Both the position numbers and the translations under genes were made by a program. A stretch of 64,000 nt of DNA from Hirsutella rhossiliensis (taxonomy: Eukaryota > Ascomycota > Sordariomycetes > Hypocreales > Ophiocordycipitaceae). Under the pieces are notes generated by a model, which was not told the origin of the DNA, did not search any database, and saw only the letters and a program-made list of their open reading frames with translations. Shown here piece by piece: positions 46,470 through 58,037 of the stretch. The stretch covers positions 2,728,001-2,792,000 of the forward strand of contig NW_025408671.1 of NCBI RefSeq assembly GCF_020360975.1, given 5' to 3'. Every line of letters begins with the position of its first letter. The first letter of the stretch is position 1.

Positions 46470-47209
46470 GCTGGGCGGCCAGCGGTGGCGGTGGCCAAGA
46501 GGCCTCGGAGACAGGTGATGGGACTCGTGCGGCGAGCGGCGTGCTCCTTCTTGTGTCGCGAATCCGTGAAAACGTGTGGAGGTGGTGGAAAGGGGCAACG
46601 TGTCGTCGATGATATGAGGGTGAGGCTGGTCGTGTTGGATGTTGATTCGCGGCCGGAGACGGAGCTCCCAGGTACGGTACTGCGAGGTACTTTGCCAGAT
46701 ACGGGGAGTGGGTGCACCTGTCCGGTGTCCACCCCGCCATGACAGCAGGGCCGGCGCACGACGACAGCGTGAGGCTCCTCGTCGTCAGCACCCGAAAATC
46801 CTCGACCAAGCCTCTCACGCTCTCTCCTCCAAGTCGGCCAGCGCCGGCTGCTTGCGCTGGAAGCCGAATCGTGCGTCCTTGTCACCCGGCCGATTTGCGC
46901 TCGCCCGCCGTCACACAGGCCGTGTCTTCGGACCTTGTTGGCGAGCAAGAAGCATCTCGTCTTACTCAAGCATAGCAACAACAATCGAGCAAGATTTACG
47001 GATAGACCAAAGCCCATCCTGCCAGCGAGCGACTTCCCCGTCAGCCCTAGACGGCAACTGCTGCTGCTGTCTCGCACCAAAACTCCCCGCCTTGCTCATC
47101 AAGACACCCATCCGCGCCTGTACAACGGCCACGCACGCACGCCAGCCCATCGATTGCTGTCCTTTTCCCGCTGCCCGTCATAGACTCTGCTCGGTATTCG
47201 CTCTGCAAC
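46470..47209. other. Shared divergent promoter region, BET5 / CaMKK-like kinase
   Basis: 740 bp between two start codons pointing away from each other. No gene supported. Contains a GGTACGGTACTGCGAGGTAC cluster near 46670-46690. Confidence 0.6.
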
Positions 47210-49438
47210 ATGGCCAGCTCCAAAGACGAGACCCCGCCGGTCGCGCCAGGCCAAATGTCCCCCCAGGTCACCGTCGACCGCCCCAGCGATATCAAGACGC
47301 CCGTCCCCGGCGCGTAAGTTCTACACAAATCACGCCGTTGATATACGGCATGAGGCTCTAGTGCTGAGCTTCTCCAACGCCTCGGCAGGCCTGACGACTC
47401 CGTCCTACAGGGCCTTGCCAGTCCCATACGGCAGCATAGGCGAACCCCCAGCGCCCACCGCGAAATCAAGGTCCGCCCGTCCTTGACAAGCCTTCGTTAA
47501 ACAGAGGAGGCTGATCGCGTCCGTCCACAGGAGACGCTCGACGCCCGCGTAGAGTTTACAAGCGACGAGGTCGATGGCAGGACGTACCACAGGATTAACC
47601 AGTATGTCATCGCGGAGGAGATTGGACGGGGCTCCTACGGCGCCGTTCATCTAGCCAAGGACCAGTTCGGCAACGAATTTGTAGGACCCGTCACCAGTTC
47701 CGTTTCAGTCGTCATCTCTAACAGCCCCAAAGGCCATGAAAGAGTTCTCCAAGACCCGCTTGCGCAAGCGCGCCCAGTCTCACCTCCTCCGACAAGGTCC
47801 TCACGGCATGCCCCGTCACGCCCTTCCTGGGACCAGCCGGGGCGGCGGGCCACTGTCGCCGCAATTAAAGAGTCTACGCGCTGGTGAAAGAAACGACGCT
47901 CTTTTCCTGATACGGGAAGAAATCGCCATCATGAAAAAGATCAATCACCCGAACCTGGTCCAGCTTATCGAAGTGCTCGACGACCCGGAAGAGGACTCTC
48001 TTTATATGGTCTTGGAAATGTGCAAAAAGGGCGTCGTCATGAGGATCGGGCTGGATGGCAACGCAGAGCCGTACGGCGACGAGGCCTGCCGCCACTGGTT
48101 TCGCGATCTCATACTGGGCATTGAGTACTGTACGTCAAATCGGCCCCTCTCCGAACCGGATTGCAGACAGTTCGCGCGGTTGACTCCAGGGCAGTGCACA
48201 CGCAGGGCGTGATTCATCGCGACATCAAGCCAGACAACCTGCTGCTGTCGGAAGACGATGTTCTCAAGGTTGTGGATTTTGGCGTCTCGGAGATGTTCGA
48301 GAAGACGGACATCATGGTGACGGCCAAGTCAGCAGGCTCGCCGGCCTTCACAGCCCCCGAGTTGTGCGGCAAACACCGGGAGATATCTGGCAAGGCAGCT
48401 GACATTTGGTCCATGGGTGTGTCGCTGTTTTGCCTCAAGTATGGCAAGCTGCCATTTGTCAGGCCGGGAATATTCGCGATATACGAAGCCATCAAGACGG
48501 AGGACCCCTCGATCCCCGAGGGCGAGAACCCAAACTTTGTCGACCTTATCGGCAGCATCTTGGATAAGGACCCTGACACGCGCATCACCATGTCCCAGCT
48601 ACGGGTGAGCGTCCCCATCCGTCATGGCTGCACAACGGCAAGGCTGACCAGTCCGTAGGACCATCCCTGGGTGACCAAGAGCGGCACGGATCCGCTTCTC
48701 TCGGCCGAGGAGAACTGCGCGCACCTGGTAGAGCCGCCTAATGAGCTGGAGCTGAACCGGGCCTTTACGCGGAAAATGAATCATTTATTTTGCGTCATGC
48801 GGGCCATTCACCGGTTCAAATCACTACTGGCCAGCATACGATCAAAGGCCCGCGGTCTCGCAGATGCATCTCCGGCATCCTCGGGCGACGCAGGCCCCCA
48901 AGCGGCTCCAGACCCAGCCGAGGAGACGGCCAGGATGGAGATCGAGGCCCTCCTCCATCGGCGACGCAGCGTGCTTGAACATGCGGACAGGGGCGACAAG
49001 AGTCACGCGGAGCTGACGAGCGACCAAGAGCCGCTGTTTCTGGGCATCGGCACCGGTGCCAGAGACGACTTCGCCATGGATGAAGCAACGCCCAACGTGG
49101 TGGCGGACTCGCCGACGGCGGTCGACTTTGACGTCTACGACCGTGCCTACGAGGACGCGATAGAGCAGCAGATGAAGGCTGGGAGCGGGTCGAGCAAGCC
49201 GACGCTGTACTTGACCAAGTTTGTCAAGGAGTCGGAGCACTTGAGGAAGCTGGGAAACTTGATGGAGGACAGGGGACTATCTCCACTCGCTCTCAAGGCC
49301 GATATGAAGGATTCCAAGCGGCAGCTGCAAGAGCACCTCTCGTCGGCTCCCAGTGGCAAACTGGCCCAACTTGTCTCAAAGGTCGGCATCTCCAACTCGA
49401 ACACACGGGGCCCTGAGACACGGCAGCAGCACGAGTGA
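47210..49438 (+). CDS. Ca2+/calmodulin-dependent kinase kinase-like Ser/Thr kinase
   Basis: Six exons: 47210-47313, 47389-47470, 47531-47680, 47733-48129, 48195-48604 and 48659-49438; introns 75, 60, 52, 65 and 54 nt; 640 aa. Kinase domain about residues 87-385: glycine loop EEIGRGSYGAVHLA, ATP lysine in FAMKEF (K115), catalytic HRDIKPDN at about 252-259, DFGVSEMF at about 272, AGSPAFTAPELC and DIWSMGVSLFCLKYGKLPF. Between the ATP lysine and helix C it has a basic, Pro/Gly-rich insert (KTRLRKRAQSHLLRQ to KSLRAGE), the hallmark of CaMKK-type kinases such as Aspergillus cmkC, fission yeast Ssp1 and yeast SAK1/TOS3/ELM1. Likely role: activating AMPK/Snf1 or CaMK (family knowledge). The C-terminal 255 residues are divergent; a calmodulin site could lie at AIHRFKSLLASIRSKARG. 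Intron 2 has a GTCCGC donor, and introns 3 and 4 use the second of two nearby acceptors. Confidence 0.92.
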
Positions 49439-50330
49439 GAGCAGAGACATGGCGCGCGGTTGGACGCGACGAACCATGGCTCGGGGGTTGGCGGTGGTTT
49501 CCGCCTACGCGGTCTAGAACGAAGGCGGTCTCTTGATCGATCCTGCCACCAGATCGGGGGGGAGGGCCGCGTCTTAGCCCGCGTGCCCCAGCAGGGCAAG
49601 AGACAGGTCAATACGTACCAAGAATAAGAGTGACAGGGGGGAAATGGCTTATGGAGCCAAGAAGATGGGGCAGATAAAGGAGGGGAGGACAGCGTGCGGG
49701 TCACGGGTGGCCGAGAGGAACTGTCTCTATCCGTGCCGTGCTTGGAGGAATGAGACAGAGGCAATGGGCGCTCACCGATGCAGGCACAGGCGCAAGCACA
49801 GGCACAGGGCGGGCTTGGCGAGCCTCGGCGATGGCCAGCTCTGACTTGGACGGGCAGGCGGGCGTCAGCCAGGGCGTGCAGGGCCTGGGGAGCAGCAGCG
49901 GCCCATTTTGTTGGCAAGACTGGCTGCCGTGGCCGCAGCTTGGGAGAGGCAGGAAAAGGCAATGCAACATGGCTGTGGCACGAGCGGTGGATGCTACGGC
50001 GGCGCTGGATGCAGCCCCGTTGCGGTGCCCGCGCACTGGGGACATCGTGGCGTTTTTGCAAACGAGATGCGGCTGCCAAGGGAAATGACATGACAGGTGC
50101 CGGGGGTCTGTCTGGACATGCGTAGGAATAGAGCTGTATGCTGTGCATGCATGCAGAGAGGTATGTGTGTGTGAGCGCCAGATGGAGGGGAGAGGGCGAG
50201 ATGGGGGGGTGAGGGGGGAAGGGCAGCTGGGGATGAGGTCTAGATTGAAGTCACATTCCGTTGGGTCGCGAGGAAACGAGGCAGCTTTTTACATTGGCGA
50301 GAGGGGCTCGCATCTCTCCCTCGAGGGACG

Positions 50331-50390
50331 AGGGACGAGGGACGATGGGCGATGGGCGATGGACGACGGACGACGGACCGAGGCCCCTGA
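50331..50390. repeat. Short tandem units GAGGGAC / GATGGGC / GACGGAC
   Basis: Three successive 7-base motifs, each repeated two to three times, grading into one another. Confidence 0.8.
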
Positions 50391-52234
50391 TCCAGGGACG
50401 AGGGAGCCAATGCCGTGGGAGATGCAGAGCACGAGGGCGGGCTTGAAACGGTTGGGCGCGTTGGTGCGAGCACGGGTGAACAGTGACGGACGGGGTGGTG
50501 ATGCGGTTGGCCGAGAGGGGACGAGATGGTGCGCAGCACGACGAGGAGAGGAGGCGAGCACGAGCTTCTCTCACCGTGTCCGTCGAGGAAGAAGAATAAG
50601 CATGCATTGGAGATGCAGGATGCAACCCCAGAGGTGGCAGCCGATTGATTAATACAACTGAGTCAATTGTTTTGGTTTCTCCATCGTCAACGGACGCGGT
50701 GAAACGAGGTATACATAGATGGGGATGAATACGTGAGGGTGGGCTTGTGAAAAGAGGGACGGAAGGCAAGGGAAGGCTTGGAAGGGCTTGGAAAAAGAAA
50801 GACGAAGAAAGACGAGGCGGCCAAGGGGGTCGAATCGGGGCTGCTGCTGCATCCATCTACATCCAGGCAAAGGCGGTCAGCTTCGTTGCCTCGATACAGC
50901 ACTGCCATCGGCGGCCCATGCAATGTGATGCGATGCCAGCGCATAGCCATGGTTTTGTAAGGGGACGGAATGGCTTGCATGCGGCCCGTTATTCCCTCAT
51001 TCTCGCCATGTGCTCGAGACGAGTGGACTGTATATCGACTTATCGAGTCTACAGTCCGGAGAATGTATGCGGTGGCCCATGATCCATTGACCTGTCAGCT
51101 GGGTCTCCCCCTCTTTTTGATGAAACAAGCAAAAAAAAAACAAGGCCGAGGGGCATGTGTCTGGGGCCTGGAGAGGGCCGGGACTGGACGCCTTGAGACG
51201 GCTGGACTCTGAATGGCATTTAGCCAGCGACAGAAGGCTATTATTTATTATCGGCATGCCGGTACACACACGCCCCAAGCACACGGCCTTGCTCGGGAGG
51301 GCGAAGAAGAAGAAGAAAAGGAAGAGGAGAGGCTAGGCTGTCTGAGACACAACGTGGCCAGGCCGGCATGCCTCGGTACTTTGTCCGGCATTTTCATGTG
51401 CGTCTACGATGAGATGGGCAGATGAGATGGGCCTGTATCGTCGGCCCCGTCTTGCCGAGTAGATAGCAGAGATTTCCTTCTTGGCGAACCAGGGCCCCTT
51501 TCCCAATCTTCATGGCCTGCTTTCTTTTGTCCTGGCTCCTTGGTCAAGTTGGTGCTTTGAATGCCGAGCGGCCAGGTGCCGAACTATAGCCGCATCCGAG
51601 TCTTAAGCGCGCCACTCCGTTGGGGGCCGCCTCAGGCAAGTATCGCGGTACCCCACAACGGCAGCCGCGGCCGGTGGATCTTTCCCCCATGGAGGGGGGA
51701 AACGAGCACCAGGGATGATTCTTGGGAAGGAGCAAAGGAGGAAGATGGACTGAGGCAAGAGAAGAGGTTGAAGTGAGTCATTTTCATCACGCAGACGCAG
51801 AGCCTTGTCTCGCTGCACCAGAGCATCACCGCCGAGTACGGTAAGTGAGGGCAAGGAAAGATCTTTTGGAGTGAGCGAATCAGTGAATGCATGATTCCTT
51901 GCATGCATGCGCGACGCCGTCATCGACAACAGTGCGGCTCAGTCCTTTGCTCCGCTCTCGCTCCCGTCCTAGCCGGCCTCTTCCTCCAAGGGCTGCTGCG
52001 GCGAGAAGCCAAGGTCAAGGGCGCCACAAAGCAAACATTGACGGTCAGTTATCGAACTCGCCGCCCGCGGCCCCCGATGGCTCGGCAAGTCGCATGGAGA
52101 AAGAAACGGCGTGGGAGAGCCAGCCGTCTTGATTCAAGGCCGAAATCGCCCGTGAGTCCGCCTGTTGAACGGCGGTGACGAGGCACGAATTAATCAATAT
52201 ACTATACGTCCGTCATGCGTTTGTCCACCAGCAA

Positions 52235-52258
52235 CAGCAGCAGCAGCTGCTGCTGCTG
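52235..52258. repeat. Perfect (CAG)4(CTG)4 palindrome
   Basis: 24-bp perfect palindrome centred between 52246 and 52247. Outside it CTG/CAG-like triplets continue to 52264 on the right. Able to form a hairpin on either strand. Confidence 0.9.
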
Positions 52259-54199
52259 CTGCAGCCCCGCCGGCCCGGAGGGGGGGGGTTCCGTCGGCCC
52301 CAAAACCACTGTCGGCAGCAGACGCTTCCGGACGAGGGGGGAAATGGTCGCAGAGTCAGATGGCAGTCTGCATCTGCATCAGAGTTTGTGCTGGGTAAGA
52401 GAGGTCGAGACTGATGAATTATGCCCGCCATCTTAATAAGCTCGGCCACGATCGGGCACAGATGGAATGGAGGCAACCTTGTCATCTCGCTCGCGCTTCT
52501 GCGAATGCACATCCTGCACATCCTGCACAGCCTCTGTCTAGCCTTGTTGACTCGTCCAAGAGCAGAGCCAGACGACATTCACCCCAAGGCTAAGCTGGGA
52601 CCGACCTGGACTACGACCTGGACTAGAAAGGGGGCGAGGTTCCGGGTACGTCATTCTCCTCGACGGCGAGTCGTCGCACGCGCGCCGGGCCTTGGCGATT
52701 CCGCTGTGCCACAGCAGTGTGTCAACTGCCCGCAGCCTTGTCGAGACACGGCGGGACCCCTTGGGCAATTCATGGCCGGCCGCCACAGCACATGCCAAGT
52801 CCAGGGGCTCGGCAAGAGACATGGGCAGCTCTCTTCTTGCTCCGGGCAAAGACAACCAGAGACATTCAGCCGCCACCCAGCATCTGTATGCTCGATGCGG
52901 CAATCCACGTATGTACATCTGCCGTGTGGATAGGATGTACATATGCACTTTGCTCTCTGTGCACAAGCTCGCCGCGGGCACTGCGCAGCCGCCACCTCGA
53001 GCTGGCCTGCCAGGAACTACTAACAGAACGTAGCGAGGACCGGTAGAGATCGGAAATGAATCTCGAGAAAACGCCGAGGGATCAGACCAGAAAGCAGCGC
53101 ATAGGGCAACAAGGAAAAAGTACCTTGCCGTCTGCTAGTGGCCGAGCTTTTTGGCCCTACCCGAGCGCGTATATTACTCCGTACTCTGCGCCGGGTGGCA
53201 GGTACTTAGCCTCCAAGGGTTCAGGTCGACGGTACGGCGCTTGAGCACGGGTCAAAGCTCGAGGCTGGCAGTACCCGGTACGCGACGTGCTGACGGCCAC
53301 GCCTCCTCCTTGCCAGCCGGGTACAAAGTTCGAGACATCGCTTTTGCCTGCAACAGTAACACTGCTAACTAGAGTACCGTACAGCACGGGTGCACAACGG
53401 GGTATAACAAGACGAGAGTAAGGAATAAAAAATAATAATAAATACGGCTTAAATTTAAATTGCAAGAGGGAAAAAAAACGCAGCGGCCCTTGGAGCTCCA
53501 CTCGGCCCTACCTCCTTCCACCACCCGCCTGGACCTAGCCTCGACCTGCCCTCTTGCCCTCTTGCCCTCTTATACCCTTCCGCGCTTCGCTAGTTAGGGG
53601 AAAGAAGAAATATTGCCCGCCAATCCCCCTCCCTCCTCGGGCTCATTTATTCCCTCGCCCACCACGCTCGCCCTCTCTCGCCCTCCTCCTCTCTCGCTCT
53701 CTCTCCTCCTCCCTCCTCCTCCCTCGACCTCCCTCGACCTCCCTCGACCTCCTTTGGTTGATTCTTTTTCTACATCATCTCTCCTCCTCATCTCCTTCCT
53801 CTCTCGCCCTCTCTTTACTTCTTCTTGGCCACCCAGCCGTCCTCCTGAAGGTACCCTCATCCTTTGCTCGGTGAGCCGACCGCCATCGTCTTATACCACA
53901 GCAGCAGCGCAGGGGAGGGGGAATTAGGGAGACAAAGAGAGAACAAACGGCAAAGGAAAGGACAAGGAGAAAACCAAGCAAAGCGAGTTTGGCGCTTCTT
54001 CGAAACTGTCCACCCACCCCTCCTCCTCTCTCCCTCTGGCCTCTAATAAGCCCGCGAAACAAATCAACCCTTTCGGCCTTCTCAGGCACGCCACTTCCGG
54101 ATCCCTGTCGTCCTCGTTTCGCCCATACTCGTCCAACCCTTCCTCGGCATCCTTGGCCTCGCGCCCGCGCGCGCTCTCGCTCTTCTCTCCTCCCCGCAC

Positions 54200-54262
54200 C
54201 CATCACCCACCACCCACCACCACACCACCACACACACCACACCACACCACACCACGCCACAC
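54200..54262. repeat. CACCA/CACAC repeat in the kinase leader
   Basis: CACCCACCACC units pass into ACCACACCACAC units, upstream of the kinase at 54688 on the same strand. Confidence 0.85.
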
Positions 54263-54687
54263 CACGAGCGCTCACTCAGCAGACCTCGACATCGCCCGCT
54301 GCTCTCTGGTCGCCGCTCCGCCCGCACCAGCGCCAGCGCCAGCGCCGGTTCCACCGTCGGCTTCCAAGGCCCAGATTGGTTTGTCATCCGCAACCAGCCA
54401 CGAACCTTTCTCGTCGACGTCAACCTATTTCTCTCCACCACCCCGTCCTTGGTCGCAATCTCGTCGACTCGGTCTGCGGCTTTTGTTTTTTGCTCCCTCA
54501 AAAGTCGCATCGGCTTCCTTCACCTTCCACCATCAGCAAGCCATCGGTACATCTTGCTTGCCACTGCGCGCCCACAATCCGCGCCCGGTCGCTCGACGAC
54601 CAACCCCCCAGCGCTTCCGGCTCGGGCGCTACGTCAACCCTGCACGTCCCTTTGGCCCTCTGCCACCCCTGGCCCGCTCCCGCGAAA

Positions 54688-56266
54688 ATGCCTGCCGCCT
54701 CCGCCGACTCCAAGCCCAATTCCGCACCGAGCTCGAAGCCCTCGTCCATCACGTCGCACGACAGCAGGAAGTCGCCCGCATTGTCCCCTCAGGACGCCGC
54801 CGCCGCCGCCACCATCCCCGATGCATCCTCCCTCGCCGCCAGCGACTCGTCGCATGCGAGACCCCCCGAGAGGTCCTCGGTCAAGGAGCGTCTAACGCGC
54901 ATGTTCTCTACAAAGGACGCCCCCCGCCTTGCCAGCACCAACGGCGACCACGCCGGCCGTCCGCGCGGCACCTCGTTGAACGGCAGCTCCTCGCCCGTCC
55001 CGCGCAAGGACTTTGCCGAAAGGTCGGTCGACAAGCCGCCGCCAAATTCCTCAAAGTCCACTGCCGGCAGGGATGTGAGCCAGCGCTTCATCCTCAACCC
55101 CGATGTCCAGGGTGGCCACGAGCACTTCCTCAAGTCGAGCCGCCGGCAAGAAAAGCTTTCGGACCTGTGGCGCAGCCTGCTCGGCAAGAAGCAGGAGGCC
55201 GTCCCCGACAATGACCTGTCCCTCGTCTCAAACTGGGTTGACTCGCTTCGCCAGGAGAAGGAAGAGGCCGGCGACAGGAGGGGCGGACCCAACGCCACGT
55301 CGACGCTGGTGGAAAAGTACGGCAAGTGCCACGAAGTCGTCGGCCGCGGTGCCTTTGGCATTGTCCGCATCTCTCACAAGAAGCTTGGCGGCAGCGGCGA
55401 GAAGCTCTTTGCCGTCAAGGAGTTCCGCCGCCGGCCCGAGGAGACGGAGAAGAAGTACAGCAAGCGCCTGACGGCCGAGTTTTGCATTTCCTCGTCCCTC
55501 CGCCATCCCAACGTCATTCACACGCTCGACTTGCTCAAGGATGCCAAGGGTGACTACTGTGAGGTGATGGAGTTTTGCGCAGGCGGCGATCTCTACACCC
55601 TTGTCCTCTCGAGCACAAAACTAGAGGTTCAGGAGGCCGACTGCCTCTTCAAGCAGATGATGCGCGGCGTCGAGTATCTACACGAAATGGGCGTCGCTCA
55701 CCGCGACCTGAAACCCGAGAACCTCTTGCTCACCACCCGCGGCGCCCTCAAGATTACTGACTTTGGCAACGGAGAATGCTTCCGCATGGCTTGGGAGACG
55801 GACGCCCACATGGTCTCGGGCCTCTGCGGCTCGGCCCCGTACATCGCCCCGGAAGAGTACACCGACAAGGAGTTTGACGCCCGGGCCGTCGATGTGTGGG
55901 CCTGCGGCGTCATCTACATGGCCATGAGGACCGGTCGCCACCTCTGGCGCGTCGCCAAAAAGGATGAGGATGAATTCTATGCTCGCTATCTCGAGGGGCG
56001 CCGCGACGAGGAGGGCTATGGCCCAATCGAGTCTCTCCACCGCGTATGTCTCTTCCGTTCACCCCTTAACCTGGCTCCACCATGCTTTGATCCCGTTGCC
56101 CTTCCTCACGAGTACAGAACTAATGCATAAACAGGCACGGTGTCGCAACGTCATCTATTCGGTCCTGGACCCTCACCCTACCCGCCGCCTGACGGCCGCT
56201 CAGGTCCTCAAGTCCGAATGGGTCCGCGAGATAAAACTATGCAAGGCCGGCGAAGAGGGTCTCTAA
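54688..56266 (+). CDS. HAL4/SAT4-like (HAL5/NPR1 family) Ser/Thr kinase
   Basis: Exon 1 is 54688-56043, the intron is 56044-56134 (GTATGT...ACAG, 91 nt), and exon 2 is 56135-56266; 495 aa. The start [20 protein letters not shown] is the ATG after CGCGAAA. The N-terminal 200 residues are Ser/Pro-rich with [20 protein letters not shown] and [19 protein letters not shown]. Kinase domain about residues 211-490: [62 protein letters not shown] at about 338, [13 protein letters not shown] at about 358, [26 protein letters not shown] and, after the intron, [24 protein letters not shown] after DFG and the EFCAGGDLY block are typical of the yeast HAL4/HAL5 group, which stabilises plasma-membrane nutrient and potassium transporters; that role is inferred by family. 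Without the last exon the kinase would lose subdomain XI. Confidence 0.92.
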
Positions 56267-58037
56267 CACGTCGTCCGTCATGCTACTGGCATGGCGGACT
56301 GCAATGTGATTGCGGGCGCGACCCAGCGGCGCCACGCATCTTGCAGACGACTCTTTGCCTAACACCCGGCGGAGATGGGGAAACGGGACCGCCAGCGCAC
56401 CGCCCAGGTGTGTTTCCGGACCGACGTTAACGATTCGACGACCCTCGTCCACGGACGCTTTTGCTTTCTTGCACCTCTCTTATTCGTTTGCCAGGATCGC
56501 AACCTTGGAGCTTTCTTTCGGTTCATTCTATACACCACGAGCATTGGCGTTTTGGGGAGTACTTGAGACGCGGCAATCTGTTTGCACCTTTTCTACTCTC
56601 GCCGGCCCCACCCGTCTCCGGCTCCAAGCTTGCGCGCAGGATAGAGAGCCGGAGCTTGGGGCCTTGTACAGGTGGACAAGGGATAGAGGTTGGGGGTTTG
56701 GCAGGCTATCTTGTTCACGAAGCACTGGTTTGCATCAATGTAGAGAACACGGGGTTGCGTGCAGGTCCTGGGAGGCCTGAATGGGGGTTTGATGTTGGTT
56801 GGCTTGGATACTGTTGTGGGGACAAACGGCGCCCTGTCTGGTGGCTTTCACAACCAGGGGGTGGGCTAGATGAGCGAACGCGAGCGTGGGTTTCGTCGTC
56901 TTGCCCGCCTGCTGACGCCTGCCTCTTGAGTAGAATAGCCCGCTGCAAGTATCATCCATTTCTTCTACCCCGAGGATCTGCTCTGGCCTGGGATGTGAAG
57001 TACAAAAATCAAAGGGGCACGAGCACCAGACATTGTGCTGTCGGCGACAAACAACCTTCCGCCTTGCTCTCGTGTCTCTACCTGCCTTCATTGTACGTAC
57101 TACGATCACGCGCTGCCAGAGCAAAGGGGTCAGAATGGACGCGAAGCCTTTTCGACGCCAATCTACAGGGGCTGTTGCCACTTATGCCACAAGCAACCTC
57201 GGCGAGTTGAGACGTCAACGGATCCTCGTTTATACTGCCTAGCCAGCAATGTATAACACTTCAGAACACTCATTATCCGCGTGTGGCGGGCAGTACTAAG
57301 CACGACATTGCCCCAAGCTACAATTGTAATCCCCGTCGACTTGCAACCAAAACTCCCAGGAAATATGGTAATGCCCTTTACATGCTTCTTCCCCACGAAT
57401 GTATCCCCCAACATCACGCCGTTCCATCCACACAACTAGTGCCCCGACTGACCGACAAGTCTGCTCCCGAGGAACGCTGGCCATACCGAGATACACACAC
57501 AAGGAACGGTCGTCTAGGCCCCGATCCCGAGGTACAATACGGGATATTCCACGGTAAAAGAGGAAGAAAGAGAGTGAGAAATAAGTAGGGAAAAATTAAA
57601 CCCGTGGTGTCGCGCACCATCTGCTCAACAACGATTGGGCAAGCCCAGCAACATACGGCTTTGTCCCCCGTTTCGAAAGGAGCCGATGCAATCCGAATGG
57701 AGGAGAGGCCGAGCGATCAAGAGTTAAAAATTAGCGCACGACGCCGTTGCTGATACGCGTTCGCCCGTAGTGGACCTTGACCATGTTCGCCGGTTTCCTC
57801 CTCCAAACTTCTCTCGTCGTCTCCTGGTTCCTTGTCCGAAGGGAAGGTGCATGGCTTTGGGACACTCGGTCATTGGCGAGCCAAAAAATATTAAACAAGA
57901 ATAAAGGGGTGCCGCGCCAACAATCGGAGGGAGCCTTTGCATCAGCGCAGTATACATCCGCATGTCGACGACAGCATCCAAGTTTCAACGTGAAGTATCA
58001 TTCCGCCATATCCCATTTCGCGTATGCAATGCGTCAA
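56267..58037. other. Convergent 3' intergenic region
   Basis: 1.77 kb between the kinase stop and the stop of the uncharacterised gene. A 249-codon open stretch on + (56461-57210) lacks domain content and lies where the kinase 3' UTR is expected; I do not call it. Confidence 0.5.

Larger units (their letters stand above)
49439..54687. other. 5.2-kb gene-poor region and HAL4-like kinase leader
   Basis: No gene supported. Low-complexity sequence includes GAGGGAC-type units (50331-50390), a (CAG)4(CTG)4 palindrome (52235-52258), an AT-rich patch with AATAATAATA at about 53425-53465, CCTC/CGAC runs at about 53640-53760 and a CACCA array (54200-54262). From about 53500 the + strand is C/T-rich leader of the kinase at 54688. 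Its frame is open upstream to about 53989 but without domain content. Confidence 0.5.

Noticed and set aside
49439..54687. A decayed transposon in the gene-poor region
   Set aside because: No terminal repeats, transposase-like frame or AT-rich RIP signature seen.
56461..57210. 249-codon open frame after the HAL4-like kinase
   Set aside because: Position fits the 3' UTR; no domain, start context or intron support.
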